Source: Faecalibacterium sp. An121 (GTDB taxonomy: Bacteria; Bacillota; Clostridia; Oscillospirales; Ruminococcaceae). From it: 64,000 bases of DNA. The stretch is taken from NCBI RefSeq assembly GCF_002160915.1, contig NZ_NFLM01000004.1, forward strand, positions 1 to 64,000, in the 5' to 3' direction. This document shows, one piece after another, positions 1-7,501 of this stretch. Numbering within the stretch: position 1 is the stretch's first letter; each line of letters starts with the position of its first letter. A model generated the notes under the pieces. The model was not told the origin of the DNA. It saw only the letters and a program-made list of their open reading frames with translations, and ran no database searches. The position numbers were made by a program, and so were the translations under genes.

Positions 1-25
1 CCGCACCCCCAGCCCACCCAAGAAG

Positions 26-121
26 AACTTAATTAAAACGTTTAATTTCTTCGCTGCGCTCAGAAATTAAAGTTTTAATCTAAGGTTCGCGTTTAGTTCT
101 TCGCGGGGCTCAGAACTAAAC
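26..121. repeat. Two tandem large palindromes
   Basis: Two adjacent inverted repeats with related sequence. The first pairs about 26-50 with 61-87 (arm core TTTAATTTCT with AGAAATTAAA). The second pairs 90-100 with 111-121 (arm GTTTAGTTCT with AGAACTAAAC). Both have an 11-nt loop of the form TCGC..GGCTC or TCGCTGCGCTC. This gives two long hairpins in either strand. Function unknown; could be a terminator pair, a mobile-element end or a recombination site. Confidence 0.65.
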
Positions 122-452
122 GGAAGTCAAATGGTGGGGGGGAGGAGAGTTGTTTGTTCTGAAAAACTAACATTCAACTTAAAAAAATTGCTCTCAATGC
201 TCTATGCCATCTGAACCGCCCCTTTCTAATAAGGTATGTATCTCTGTCAGCTCTGGATATGCCCGTTTTGCAGATTGCATGTATGCTCATGTGAACAGGC
301 ATATCATTTACTTATAGTATACAACACATTCAGGAAAAGTCAAGAGGTGGTGCCTTAATTTTTTGAAGAAAATTAAGCAATTGTCAAGAAATTAAAACTT
401 AACATTTAAAATATTGGCGTGTAAACTTTTTATAACAAATTAAAGAATCTGC

Positions 453-480
453 TTGACTTTTTGCGGATTCATGCTATACT
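453..480 (+). promoter_or_regulatory. Sigma-A promoter in the AT-rich segment
   Basis: -35 TTGACT (453-458), 16-nt spacer, -10 TATACT (475-480). It points at the spo0A remnant, with no credible full-length gene downstream. The spacer and flanks closely resemble the rpmE promoter at 5394-5421. Confidence 0.6.
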
Positions 481-563
481 ATCAATACTATAAGTAATTC
501 AATCCTAAACCAATCAATATGGAAGCTGGTTGCTGAATCTATTGCCTCCTTTTATAAAAGGAA

Positions 564-659
564 ACCGTCCACAGCCTGCGCGGCAAGCCCACCAACAGCG
601 AGTTCATCGCCATGATCGCCGACAAAATGCGTCTGGACAAAAAACGCCGCACAGGCTGA
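564..659 (+). pseudogene. spo0A: 3'-terminal fragment of spo0A
   Basis: The 31 codons before the TGA at 657-659 read TVHSLRG followed by KPTNSEFIAMIADKMRL and a basic tail. This matches the very conserved C-terminus of the sporulation master regulator Spo0A (B. subtilis Spo0A ends with KPTNSEFIAMVADKLRL plus a short tail). The rest of Spo0A (receiver domain and most of the DNA-binding domain) is absent: an in-frame TAA sits at 555-557 and the sequence upstream is unrelated AT-rich DNA. The gene's terminator at 727-761 is still present. So the reading frame was cut at about 562, either by insertion of an element (the 5' part would then lie left of the window) or by deletion. Confidence 0.8.
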
Positions 660-726
660 TAAAACAGCGATAAAAAGCTCTTTCTCTATATCGCTGGCCT
701 GTGCCGTACGCGGTCCGGTCCAAATC

Positions 727-761
727 AAAGACCTCTGCCTTTCGACGGGCAGAGGTCTTTT
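727..761. terminator. Bidirectional terminator between spo0A end and thiC
   Basis: Hairpin GACCTCTGCC / GGCAGAGGTC with T-rich flank on the plus side (TCTTTTG) and a weaker T-run on the minus side. It sits between the convergent spo0A remnant and the thiamine operon. Confidence 0.75.
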
Positions 762-789
762 GCTTGAAATGATTTTGGTTCTTTTCCGA

Positions 790-2094
790 TCAGAGGATAT
801 CGATGTACTCTCCGTTCAGGGCCTTGTTCATGCTGCGCACCGCGCAGAATTTGCCGCACATGGAGCAGCTGTCCTCAAATTCGGGGGAACGGTCGGCCCG
901 GATGCGCTTGGCGGTCTCGGGGTCCATGGCGCACTCCCACTGCTTGTCCCAGTCGAAGGTGCGGCGGGCATCGGCCATGGCGTCATCGGCATCCCGGGCG
1001 TGCGGCACCTTTTTGGCGATATCGGCTGCATGGGCTGCGATGCGGGCGGACATGATGCCCTGCTTGACGTCTTCCAGATTGGGCAGGGCCAGGTGTTCCG
1101 CCGGGGTCACATAGCACAGGAAGGCAGCTCCTGCCGCCGCAGCCATGGCGCCGCCGATGGCCGCCGTGATGTGGTCGTAGCCGGGGGCAATGTCGGTGAC
1201 GATGGGGCCCAGCACATAGAAGGGAGCGCCCATGCAGAGGGTCTGCTGCATCTTCATGTTGGCCTCGATCTGATCCATGGGCATATGGCCGGGGCCTTCT
1301 ACCATCACCTGGACGTCCTTGGCCCAGGCCCGCCGGGTCAGTTCGCCCAGCCGGACCAGTTCTTCGATCTGGCACACATCGCTGCCGTCGGCCAGGCACC
1401 CGGGACGGCAGGCGTCTCCCAGCGAGATGGTGACATCGTACTCCCGGCAGATATCCAGGATCTGGTCGAAATATTCATAAAAGGGGTTTTCCTGGCCGGT
1501 CATGCTCATCCACGCAAAGACCAGCGACCCGCCCCGGGAGACGATGTTCATTTTGCGCTTGTGGGTCTTGATCTGCTGGATGGTCTTGCGGGTGATGCCG
1601 CAGTGGAGGGTGACGAAATCCACGCCGTCCTGGGCGTGCAGCCGGATCACATCCAGGAAGTCCTGGGCCGACAGGGTGGCAAGATCCCGCTGGTAGTGGA
1701 TGACGCTGTCGTAGATGGGTACGGTGCCGATCATGGCCGGGCACTCCCGGGTCAGTTTCTGGCGGAAGGGCTGGGTGTTTCCATGGGAGGACAGGTCCAT
1801 GATGGCGTCGGCCCCCATGTCCACGGCCAGCATCACTTTTTTCATCTCCACGTCATAGTCCTTGCAGTCGCGGGAGACCCCCAGGTTGACGTTGATCTTG
1901 GTGCGCAGCATCGAGCCCACGCCCGCCGGTTTGAGGCAGGTGTGCAGCCGGTTGGCACAGATGGCTACCTGGCCTTGGGCCACCAGCTGGCGGATCTCTT
2001 CTTCGGTGCGGTATTCCTGAGCAGCCACCGCCTTCATCTCAGGGGTGACGATGCCCAGACGGGCGGCTTCCATTTGGGTCGCATAGGTTCGCAT
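790..2094 (-). CDS. thiC: Phosphomethylpyrimidine synthase ThiC
   Basis: Radical-SAM enzyme that rearranges aminoimidazole ribotide into hydroxymethylpyrimidine phosphate, the pyrimidine half of thiamine. The 434-residue protein carries the expected ThiC landmarks: MEGPGHMP-type region (VEGPGHMPMDQIEANM), GAPFYVLGPIVTDIAPGYDH, and near the C-terminus the iron-sulfur cysteine cluster CSMCGKFC. The length fits the short clostridial form without the extended N-terminal domain. Start chosen for AAAGGAG 10 nt upstream. Last gene of the thiW-M-E-D-C operon, regulated through the TPP riboswitch at its 5' end. The same leader GAAAGGAGCTATC precedes thiC and thiD. Confidence 0.97.
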   Translation of the reverse strand: MRTYATQMEAARLGIVTPEMKAVAAQEYRTEEEIRQLVAQGQVAICANRLHTCLKPAGVGSMLRTKINVNLGVSRDCKDYDVEMKKVMLAVDMGADAIMDLSSHGNTQPFRQKLTRECPAMIGTVPIYDSVIHYQRDLATLSAQDFLDVIRLHAQDGVDFVTLHCGITRKTIQQIKTHKRKMNIVSRGGSLVFAWMSMTGQENPFYEYFDQILDICREYDVTISLGDACRPGCLADGSDVCQIEELVRLGELTRRAWAKDVQVMVEGPGHMPMDQIEANMKMQQTLCMGAPFYVLGPIVTDIAPGYDHITAAIGGAMAAAAGAAFLCYVTPAEHLALPNLEDVKQGIMSARIAAHAADIAKKVPHARDADDAMADARRTFDWDKQWECAMDPETAKRIRADRSPEFEDSCSMCGKFCAVRSMNKALNGEYIDIL

Positions 2095-2136
2095 GGTGAT
2101 AGCTCCTTTCGTGTGGGTGCGGCTGGGCTGGCCTGC

Positions 2137-2940
2137 TCACGCCCCAAAGGGGCTGTGCAGGTCAAAGGCATGATCCATGGGCCCGCGGCCCTGGCCCAGA
2201 TCCAGCATGGCGGCCAGAGCTCCGGACAGATACTCTTTGGCCCGCTGGATGGCCTGGGGCAGGGGATAGCCCTTGGCCAGGTTGGAGGCGATGGCCGAAG
2301 ACAGGGTACAGCCGGTGCCGTGGGTGTTGGGATTCCGGATGCGCTGGCCGTAGAACCATGTGGGGCCGTCCCCGGTCCATAACAGGTCGTTGGCGTCGTT
2401 GACACTGTGCCCGCCCTTGACCAGCACGGCGCAGCCATAGCTCTCGTACAGCTGCCGGCCGGCCTGCTCCATCTGGGCGGGGGTGCAGATCTCTGCCCCG
2501 GTCAGTACCTGTGCTTCGGGGATGTTGGGCGTGATCAGGGCGGCCAGGGGCAGCAGCTCGGATTTGAGCGCAGCCACGGCCTCGTTCTCCAGCAGGGCCG
2601 AGCCGCTGGTGGCCACCATCACCGGGTCCACTACGATGCTGCGGGCCTGGTATTGGCGCAGCTTCTGCGCGATCACCCGGATCAGGGCCGAGGAGGAGAC
2701 CATCCCCACCTTGACCGCATCGGGGAAGATGTCGGTGAACACCATGTCCAACTGCCGTGCCAGAAAGTCAGGGGCCGCCTCCTGGATGGCCGCCACACCG
2801 GTGGTGTTCTGGGCCGTCAGGGCTGTGATGGCGCTCATGCCGTAGACGCCGTTCATGGTCATGGTCTTCAGGTCGGCCTGGATGCCGGCGCCGCCGCTGC
2901 AGTCGCTGCCGGCAATGGTCAATGCGGTCTTTTTCTTCAT
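2137..2940 (-). CDS. thiD: Hydroxymethylpyrimidine/phosphomethylpyrimidine kinase ThiD
   Basis: Phosphorylates HMP and HMP-P to HMP-PP for thiamine assembly. The 267-residue ribokinase-fold protein starts with TIAGSDCSGGAGIQADLKT, the typical ThiD substrate-binding segment, and has the C-terminal anion-hole motif NTHGTGCTLSSAIA. Start at 2940 has AAAGGAG at good spacing. Lies between thiE and thiC in the operon. Confidence 0.97.
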   Translation of the reverse strand: MKKKTALTIAGSDCSGGAGIQADLKTMTMNGVYGMSAITALTAQNTTGVAAIQEAAPDFLARQLDMVFTDIFPDAVKVGMVSSSALIRVIAQKLRQYQARSIVVDPVMVATSGSALLENEAVAALKSELLPLAALITPNIPEAQVLTGAEICTPAQMEQAGRQLYESYGCAVLVKGGHSVNDANDLLWTGDGPTWFYGQRIRNPNTHGTGCTLSSAIASNLAKGYPLPQAIQRAKEYLSGALAAMLDLGQGRGPMDHAFDLHSPFGA

Positions 2941-2992
2941 GGGATAGCTCCTTTCATCTCAGCGTGGCCGGGACCGCCGCACCGCCAGGGGC

Positions 2993-3643
2993 TCAGCGGC
3001 CGGTCATTTGGCGGGCCAGCTGTACCAGCCGTGCGGTGGCGGCTCCCGGGTCGGGGGCACCGAAAATAGCCGATACCACCGCCACCCCGGCGGCGCCGCA
3101 GCCGGTCAGCTGCAAAAGATTGGTTTCGGTGATGCCGCCGATGGCCACCACCGGGATGGAGACGGCGGCGCAGATCTCCCTGAGGGTGGTCAGGGGCAGG
3201 GGAGAGGCATCCGCCTTGGTGGAGGTGGAAAACACCGCTCCCACCCCCAGGTAGTCGGCGCCGGCGGCCTGGGCTTCCAAAGCCTCCTGCACCGTGTGGG
3301 CCGAGGCTCCCAGGATGAGGTCCGGGCCGGCCATCCGGCGGGCCTGGGCGATGGGCATATCCTGCTGGCCCAGATGGACTCCGGCTGCCCCGCAGGCCAG
3401 AGCCACCTCCACGTTGTCGTTGATGATGAGGGGCACGCCGTACCGTCTGCACAGGGCGGCCATCTGCCGGGCCTCCTCCCGAAAGGCGGCGGGGTCGAGA
3501 GCCTTTTCCCGCAGCTGCAGGCAGGTGGCCCCGTTTTGCAGGGCGGCTTCCACCTGCCGGGCCAGGGGCTGACTGCCGGTCCAGGCCCGGTCGGTCACCG
3601 CGTAGAGCAGCAGGGTGTCCTTATCGCACTTCATAGTCGGCAC
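2993..3643 (-). CDS. thiE: Thiamine-phosphate synthase ThiE
   Basis: Joins HMP-PP and thiazole phosphate to thiamine phosphate. The 216-residue TIM barrel shows the family signature residues: QLREK near residue 40, INDNVEVA, GVHLGQQD, GASAHTVQEA, YLGVGAVFSTSTK and VAIGGIT. Its 5' end overlaps the 3' end of thiM by 23 bp, indicating translational coupling. Usual family length. Confidence 0.96.
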   Translation of the reverse strand: MPTMKCDKDTLLLYAVTDRAWTGSQPLARQVEAALQNGATCLQLREKALDPAAFREEARQMAALCRRYGVPLIINDNVEVALACGAAGVHLGQQDMPIAQARRMAGPDLILGASAHTVQEALEAQAAGADYLGVGAVFSTSTKADASPLPLTTLREICAAVSIPVVAIGGITETNLLQLTGCGAAGVAVVSAIFGAPDPGAATARLVQLARQMTGR

Positions 3644-4442
3644 CTTCTTCCAATTGCGCGCCGGTGAGGTTGTACACCGCGTCGATGATGTAGTTGCGGT
3701 AGCTGGCGTTGCCGTCCAGCGGGGTCATGCGGCGGCGGGCCAGCTGGCCGCACAGCCCCATGGCACAGACAGCCGTCACGGCCCCGGCCAGGGGCTCCTG
3801 CGGGACCGCGGCCAGACAGGCCCCCATCATGGCGGACAGCTGGCATCCGGTACCGGTGACCCGGCTCATTTCGGGGCAGCCGTTGCGGATGCAGAAGGCC
3901 CGTCCGCCGTCGGTCACCACGTCAATGGCCCCGGTGATGGCGATGACCGCGCCGGTCTGCCGGGCAAAGGACTTGGCAAAGGCGACCGTCTGGTCCAGCG
4001 TCCCGGCGGTGATCCGGTCGGCAGGGGCGGCGTCCACCCCATGGGCGGCCCGGCCGCTGCCGGCCAGGGCGCGCATCTCGGACAGGTTGCCCCGGATGGC
4101 AGCCGGCTGCAGCTGCTCCAGCAGGGTACGGGCGCTTTCGGTGCGCAGCCGGGAGCTGCCTGCCCCCACCGGGTCCAGCACTACGGGAAGGCCCAGGGCG
4201 TTGGCTCTGGCCCCTGCGGCCAGCATGGCAGGCAGGACGCTTTGACGCAGAGTGCCGGTGTTCAGTACCAGAGCGCCGCACTGGGCGATGACCTCCTCCA
4301 CCTCACCGGGGTCCTCCGCCATGACGGGGCTGGCCCCGCAGGCCAGCAGGATGTTGGCGCAGTCGTTGGCTGTGACATAGTTGGTGATGCAGTGGACCAG
4401 AGGCGCCGCCGCACGCAGGCGGTCAAGCGTTTCCCGCAGCAT
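3621..4442 (-). CDS. thiM: Hydroxyethylthiazole kinase ThiM
   Basis: Salvage kinase that phosphorylates 4-methyl-5-hydroxyethylthiazole. Begins MLRETLDRLRAAAPLVHCITN, followed by YVTANDCANILLACGASPVMA, and carries the ribokinase-type VTGTGCQLSAMMGA near the C-terminus. 273 residues. A longer reading frame exists upstream but the ATG at 4442 has GGAGG just upstream, matches family length and overlaps thiW by 20 bp. With thiW it shows the operon favours salvage of thiazole; no thiG/thiS/thiF/thiH is seen here. Confidence 0.95.
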   Translation of the reverse strand: MLRETLDRLRAAAPLVHCITNYVTANDCANILLACGASPVMAEDPGEVEEVIAQCGALVLNTGTLRQSVLPAMLAAGARANALGLPVVLDPVGAGSSRLRTESARTLLEQLQPAAIRGNLSEMRALAGSGRAAHGVDAAPADRITAGTLDQTVAFAKSFARQTGAVIAITGAIDVVTDGGRAFCIRNGCPEMSRVTGTGCQLSAMMGACLAAVPQEPLAGAVTAVCAMGLCGQLARRRMTPLDGNASYRNYIIDAVYNLTGAQLEEGADYEVR

Positions 4443-4977
4443 GACGGCCTCCTTTCGCCGGCAGGTCCAGACGGCGCTGCACCTGCGCCAGGGCGCCGGT
4501 CCGGGCGAGTGCGCAGAGCAGGATGCCCGACAGCACCGCGCCCCCTGCGGTGGAGACCAGGAAGGGGACGATGTAGACATAAAAGGCGATCTCCCCGGCG
4601 CTCTGCCCCATCAGAAAGACGGCCACCGGCCAGGCGCACAGCCCGCCCAGGATCGAGGTGCCGAACACCTCCGCGACCAGGGTGGGGAGGATGGCCTTGA
4701 GCTTCCAGTAGGCCAGCCCGCACAGCAGCGCTCCGAACATACTGCCCGGAAAAGCCATCAGGCTGCCCAGGCCCAGCAGGTTGCGCAGCAGGCTGGCGGC
4801 AAAGGCCACCGCCACCCCGTAGCCGGGGCCCAGCAGCACCGCACACAGGATGTTGACCATGTGCTGTACCGGGGCGCATTTGCTGCCCAGCACCGGGAAC
4901 GAGAACATGCTGCCCACTACGGCCACGGCGCAGAGGATGCCGGCGATGGTCAGCTTTTGGATGTTGGTATGTTTCAT
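4423..4977 (-). CDS. thiW: ThiW, ECF-transporter S component for thiazole
   Basis: Hydrophobic 184-residue protein with about five or six membrane segments, starting MKHTNIQKLTIAGILCAVAV. The SKCAPVQHMVNILCAV segment and position directly upstream of thiM under a TPP riboswitch are diagnostic of ThiW, the substrate-binding subunit that brings in the thiazole precursor with a shared ECF energy module. Start at 4977 chosen for GGAGGG 6 nt upstream; the frame is open further upstream but without support. First gene of the operon. Confidence 0.9.
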   Translation of the reverse strand: MKHTNIQKLTIAGILCAVAVVGSMFSFPVLGSKCAPVQHMVNILCAVLLGPGYGVAVAFAASLLRNLLGLGSLMAFPGSMFGALLCGLAYWKLKAILPTLVAEVFGTSILGGLCAWPVAVFLMGQSAGEIAFYVYIVPFLVSTAGGAVLSGILLCALARTGALAQVQRRLDLPAKGGRHAAGNA

Positions 4978-5165
4978 GACAAATCCCTCCATAATGCGTG
5001 AAAATGGGACCAAACACAGTCCCCCAAAGCCGGTCGAAGCTTGCTGGCTTCCTCTCACGCCGGAACACGGCTTCCCATCGCTGTCTACAAGGCCTGAGGC
5101 GCTCCCCTCCTGCCCGGCACGGTCTGCCCGTGCGTTCTGTGCATCCGCTCCCTTCCTGCAAAAGC

Positions 5166-5200
5166 AAAAGCCGGAGACACCCAAACTGGACATCTCCGGC
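5166..5200 (-). terminator. Riboswitch expression-platform terminator
   Basis: On the minus strand, immediately 3' of the TPP aptamer, stem GCCGGAGA / TCTCCGGC (5193-5200 with 5170-5177) is followed by TTTTGCTTTTGC. This is the expected intrinsic terminator for ligand-dependent transcription stop upstream of thiW. Confidence 0.85.
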
Positions 5201-5213
5201 ACAGAAAACATTC

Positions 5214-5295
5214 TTTCCCTACGTTGGCATTATCCAAATCAGGTTACGGGTCGAAGGCCACACCTTCCTCTCAGCCTATGTATAAGCTCCCCACG
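5214..5295 (-). promoter_or_regulatory. TPP (THI-box) riboswitch aptamer
   Basis: Minus-strand sequence shows the conserved blocks in order: GGGGAGCT near 5292, CTGAGA at 5269-5274, ACCCG, CCTGATTTGGATAATGCCA and CGTAGGGAA near 5216. These are the pyrimidine- and pyrophosphate-sensing elements of the thiamine pyrophosphate riboswitch. With the terminator at 5166-5200 it should turn off thiW-M-E-D-C when TPP is high. Confidence 0.97.
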
Positions 5296-5316
5296 GTCTT
5301 CGGTTTTTGCGCTTGT

Positions 5317-5345
5317 AGTATAGCATCAAAGGGCGCCGGTGTCAA
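5317..5345 (-). promoter_or_regulatory. Promoter of the thiamine operon
   Basis: Minus strand: consensus -35 TTGACA (5340-5345), 17-nt spacer, -10 TATACT (5317-5322). Transcription would begin near 5310, just before the aptamer. Confidence 0.9.
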
Positions 5346-5393
5346 ATCCGGAAAAAAGGGGACCCCGGCCTGCGGCGCGCTGCAAAAAAGCCC

Positions 5394-5421
5394 TTGATTT
5401 TTTTCGGATTCGTGCTATAAT
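5394..5421 (+). promoter_or_regulatory. Promoter of rpmE
   Basis: -35 TTGATT (5394-5399), 16-nt spacer, consensus -10 TATAAT (5416-5421). It leaves a leader of about 110 nt before rpmE, which may hold an autoregulatory L31-binding structure; I cannot define one by eye. Confidence 0.85.
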
Positions 5422-5539
5422 AGTTCAGCAATCGTTTCCAAGGCCGCTCGAGGGGGTAGCCGAAATTGAAGGTTGTGATGGGCGCATACATCGGAATATG
5501 GCCCCAATTCGTCAGAACCAGAAATGAGGTGAATCGCAA

Positions 5540-5740
5540 ATGAAACAGGGTATCCATCCCAATTACGTTGACTGCACCATCACCTGCGCGTGCGGCAACG
5601 TGATCCACACCCGCTCCACCAAGCCCGAGATCCACGTGGAAGTCTGCTCCAAGTGCCATCCTTTCTACACTGGCAAGCAGAAGCTGGTTGATACCGGCGG
5701 ACGTGTCGATCGTTTCAATCGCCGCTTTGGCCGCAAGTAA
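5540..5740 (+). CDS. rpmE: 50S ribosomal protein L31
   Basis: 66-residue L31 starting [20 protein letters not shown], with the zinc-type cysteines (Cys16, Cys18, Cys36, Cys39 in [10 protein letters not shown]) and the ending [15 protein letters not shown]. The cysteines indicate the zinc-binding paralogue rather than the zinc-independent B type. Single-gene unit between its own promoter and terminator. Confidence 0.98.
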   Translation: MKQGIHPNYVDCTITCACGNVIHTRSTKPEIHVEVCSKCHPFYTGKQKLVDTGGRVDRFNRRFGRK

Positions 5741-5752
5741 TTTGCAGCAACG

Positions 5753-5786
5753 GGCCGCTTCCCCGATGGGGGAGGCGGCCTTTTTT
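5753..5786 (+). terminator. rpmE terminator
   Basis: Stem GGCCGCTTCCCC / GGGGAGGCGGCC with a 4-nt loop followed by TTTTTT. Confidence 0.93.
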
Positions 5787-5882
5787 GATTTCATCACTTT
5801 GCCATGATTTGAACACATTTCCAGCCTATATTTGCTGGTGGGCAGGTTTTTCCTGCCACACTGTTCGAAAAGGAGCGTGCGC

Positions 5883-6617
5883 ATGATCCAAGTTTCGCAT
5901 CTGACCAAGGTCTATGGCCGCCGGACGGCGGTGCAGGACCTTTCTTTTACGGTGGAGGACGGGCAGATCTGCGGGCTGCTGGGGCCCAATGGGGCGGGCA
6001 AGTCCACAGTCATGAACATCCTCACCGGCTACATCGCCCCTACCAGCGGGTCAGTGTCGGTGGAAGGCCACCCGCTGCCCGAGGAGGCTGCCGCGGCCCG
6101 GGCCTGCGTGGGGTATCTGCCCGAGACGCCGCCCCTCTACCCGGACATGACGGTGGCCGAGTACCTGCGTTTTGCCGCCGAGCTGAAGGGGGTGCGCCGC
6201 GCCGGCCGGGCTGCGGCTGTGGCGGCGGCCGCACGCCGCACCGGGGTGGAAGATGTGATGCCCCGCCTGATCCGCAGCCTGTCCAAGGGCTACCGCCAGC
6301 GGGTGGGCATCGCCCAGGCGCTGCTGTCCGACCCGAAGGTGATCATCCTGGATGAGCCCACCGTGGGTCTGGACCCGGCCCAGGTCACCGGCATCCGCCG
6401 CCTGATCCAGCAGCTGGGCCACAAGCACACGGTCATCCTGTCCAGCCACATCCTCAGCGAGGTGCAGGCGGTGTGCAGCCGTGTGCTTATTTTGTCCCAC
6501 GGGGTGCTGGCAGCGGACGGCACATTGGAAGAACTGACCGCCGGCGGACGCAGCCTGGAACAGGTCTTTCTGGAGCTGACCGGCTCCGATGCGCCGGGAG
6601 AGGAGGGGGCGGAATGA
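5883..6617 (+). CDS. ABC transporter ATPase, GldA-like
   Basis: 244-residue ABC ATPase: Walker A GPNGAGKST (34-42), signature LSKGYRQR near residue 135, Walker B VIILDEPTVGLDP, H-loop SSHILSE. It is the energy subunit for the ABC-2 permease encoded next (ATGA overlap at 6614-6617) and the GldG-like and DUF4340 proteins after it. Start at 5883 chosen for AAAGGAG upstream and because homology begins there. The substrate of such GldAFG-type exporters is not known in gut clostridia. Confidence 0.93.
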   Translation: MIQVSHLTKVYGRRTAVQDLSFTVEDGQICGLLGPNGAGKSTVMNILTGYIAPTSGSVSVEGHPLPEEAAAARACVGYLPETPPLYPDMTVAEYLRFAAELKGVRRAGRAAAVAAAARRTGVEDVMPRLIRSLSKGYRQRVGIAQALLSDPKVIILDEPTVGLDPAQVTGIRRLIQQLGHKHTVILSSHILSEVQAVCSRVLILSHGVLAADGTLEELTAGGRSLEQVFLELTGSDAPGEEGAE

Positions 6618-7486
6618 TCGCCATTTTCAAACGGGAATTCCGGGCCAGCTTCACCGGCATGATGGGCTGGCTGCTGACCGCCTTTCTGGCGGCAGCTTCG
6701 GGGCTGTATTTCTTTGCCCTCAACCTGGGCTACGGCCTGACCGACTTTGGCTATTACACCCTCTACCGTACCGTATTTGTGCTGCTGCTGTATGTGCCGG
6801 TGCTGGCCATGCGCAGCCTGGCCGAGGAGCGGCGGGCACGCACCGACCAGCTGCTGCTGACCAGCCCTGTGCCGGTGTGGGGCATCGTGGTGGGCAAGTA
6901 CCTGGCCATGTGTGCCCTCTTTGCGGTGCCCTGCGGGGTGGACGCGGTGATGATCCTGGCCCTGCGGGCCCTGGGGTGCACGACGGCGTCTTTGGCCTCC
7001 AACCTGGCCAGCCTGCTGTGCTACTATCTGCTGGGATGCGCCGCCATCGCGGTGTGCGAATTCCTCTCGGGCCTGACCGAGAACCAGATCATTGCGGCCC
7101 TGCTGGGCTTTGGAGCCCTGCTGTCGGCCTATCTGATGCCCAGCCTGCGCAGTATGTTCGCAGCGGGCAGCGGGGCGGCCCTGCTGGTGTTCACGGCGCT
7201 GGCCGCAGCGGCGGGGTTCCTGATGGGTCTGCGCTGCCGCAGCCTGACGGCGGGGTGCCTGCTGTTTGCTCTGCTGGCGGCGGGGATCGCCGTTTTGTTC
7301 ACGGTCCGCAGCGCCTGGCTCACCCAGGCGTTCAGCCGGGTGCTGGGGGCGCTGTGCCTGTTCGAGCCTTTTGAGAGCTTTGTCAATGGCAGCTTCTCGG
7401 TGCCTGCTCTGGTCTATTATCTGACCGTGCCGGCGCTGTTCCTCTTCTTTACGGCGCAGCAGATGGAAAAGCGCCGCTGGGTCTGA
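6614..7486 (+). CDS. ABC-2 permease, GldF-like
   Basis: 290-residue membrane protein starting MIAIFKREFRASFTGMMGWL, with about six hydrophobic spans and the ABC-2 feature MRSLAEERRARTDQLLLTSP after the second span. Overlaps the ATPase stop by 4 bp, so the two are translationally coupled. Acts as the membrane channel of the exporter complex. Confidence 0.9.
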   Translation: MIAIFKREFRASFTGMMGWLLTAFLAAASGLYFFALNLGYGLTDFGYYTLYRTVFVLLLYVPVLAMRSLAEERRARTDQLLLTSPVPVWGIVVGKYLAMCALFAVPCGVDAVMILALRALGCTTASLASNLASLLCYYLLGCAAIAVCEFLSGLTENQIIAALLGFGALLSAYLMPSLRSMFAAGSGAALLVFTALAAAAGFLMGLRCRSLTAGCLLFALLAAGIAVLFTVRSAWLTQAFSRVLGALCLFEPFESFVNGSFSVPALVYYLTVPALFLFFTAQQMEKRRWV

Positions 7487-7501
7487 AAGGGGTGGATTTG
7501 T

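Larger units (their letters stand above)
1..563. other. AT-rich gene-less segment ending at spo0A remnant
   Basis: No convincing coding region is visible in this stretch. Base composition is strongly AT-rich, unlike the GC-rich DNA that starts at about 564. It holds two large palindromes (26-121), a good promoter (453-480) and a perfect 14-bp palindrome (548-561) that touches the start of the spo0A homology. It could be the end of an integrated element or a degraded intergenic region; the left limit lies outside the window. Confidence 0.6.
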
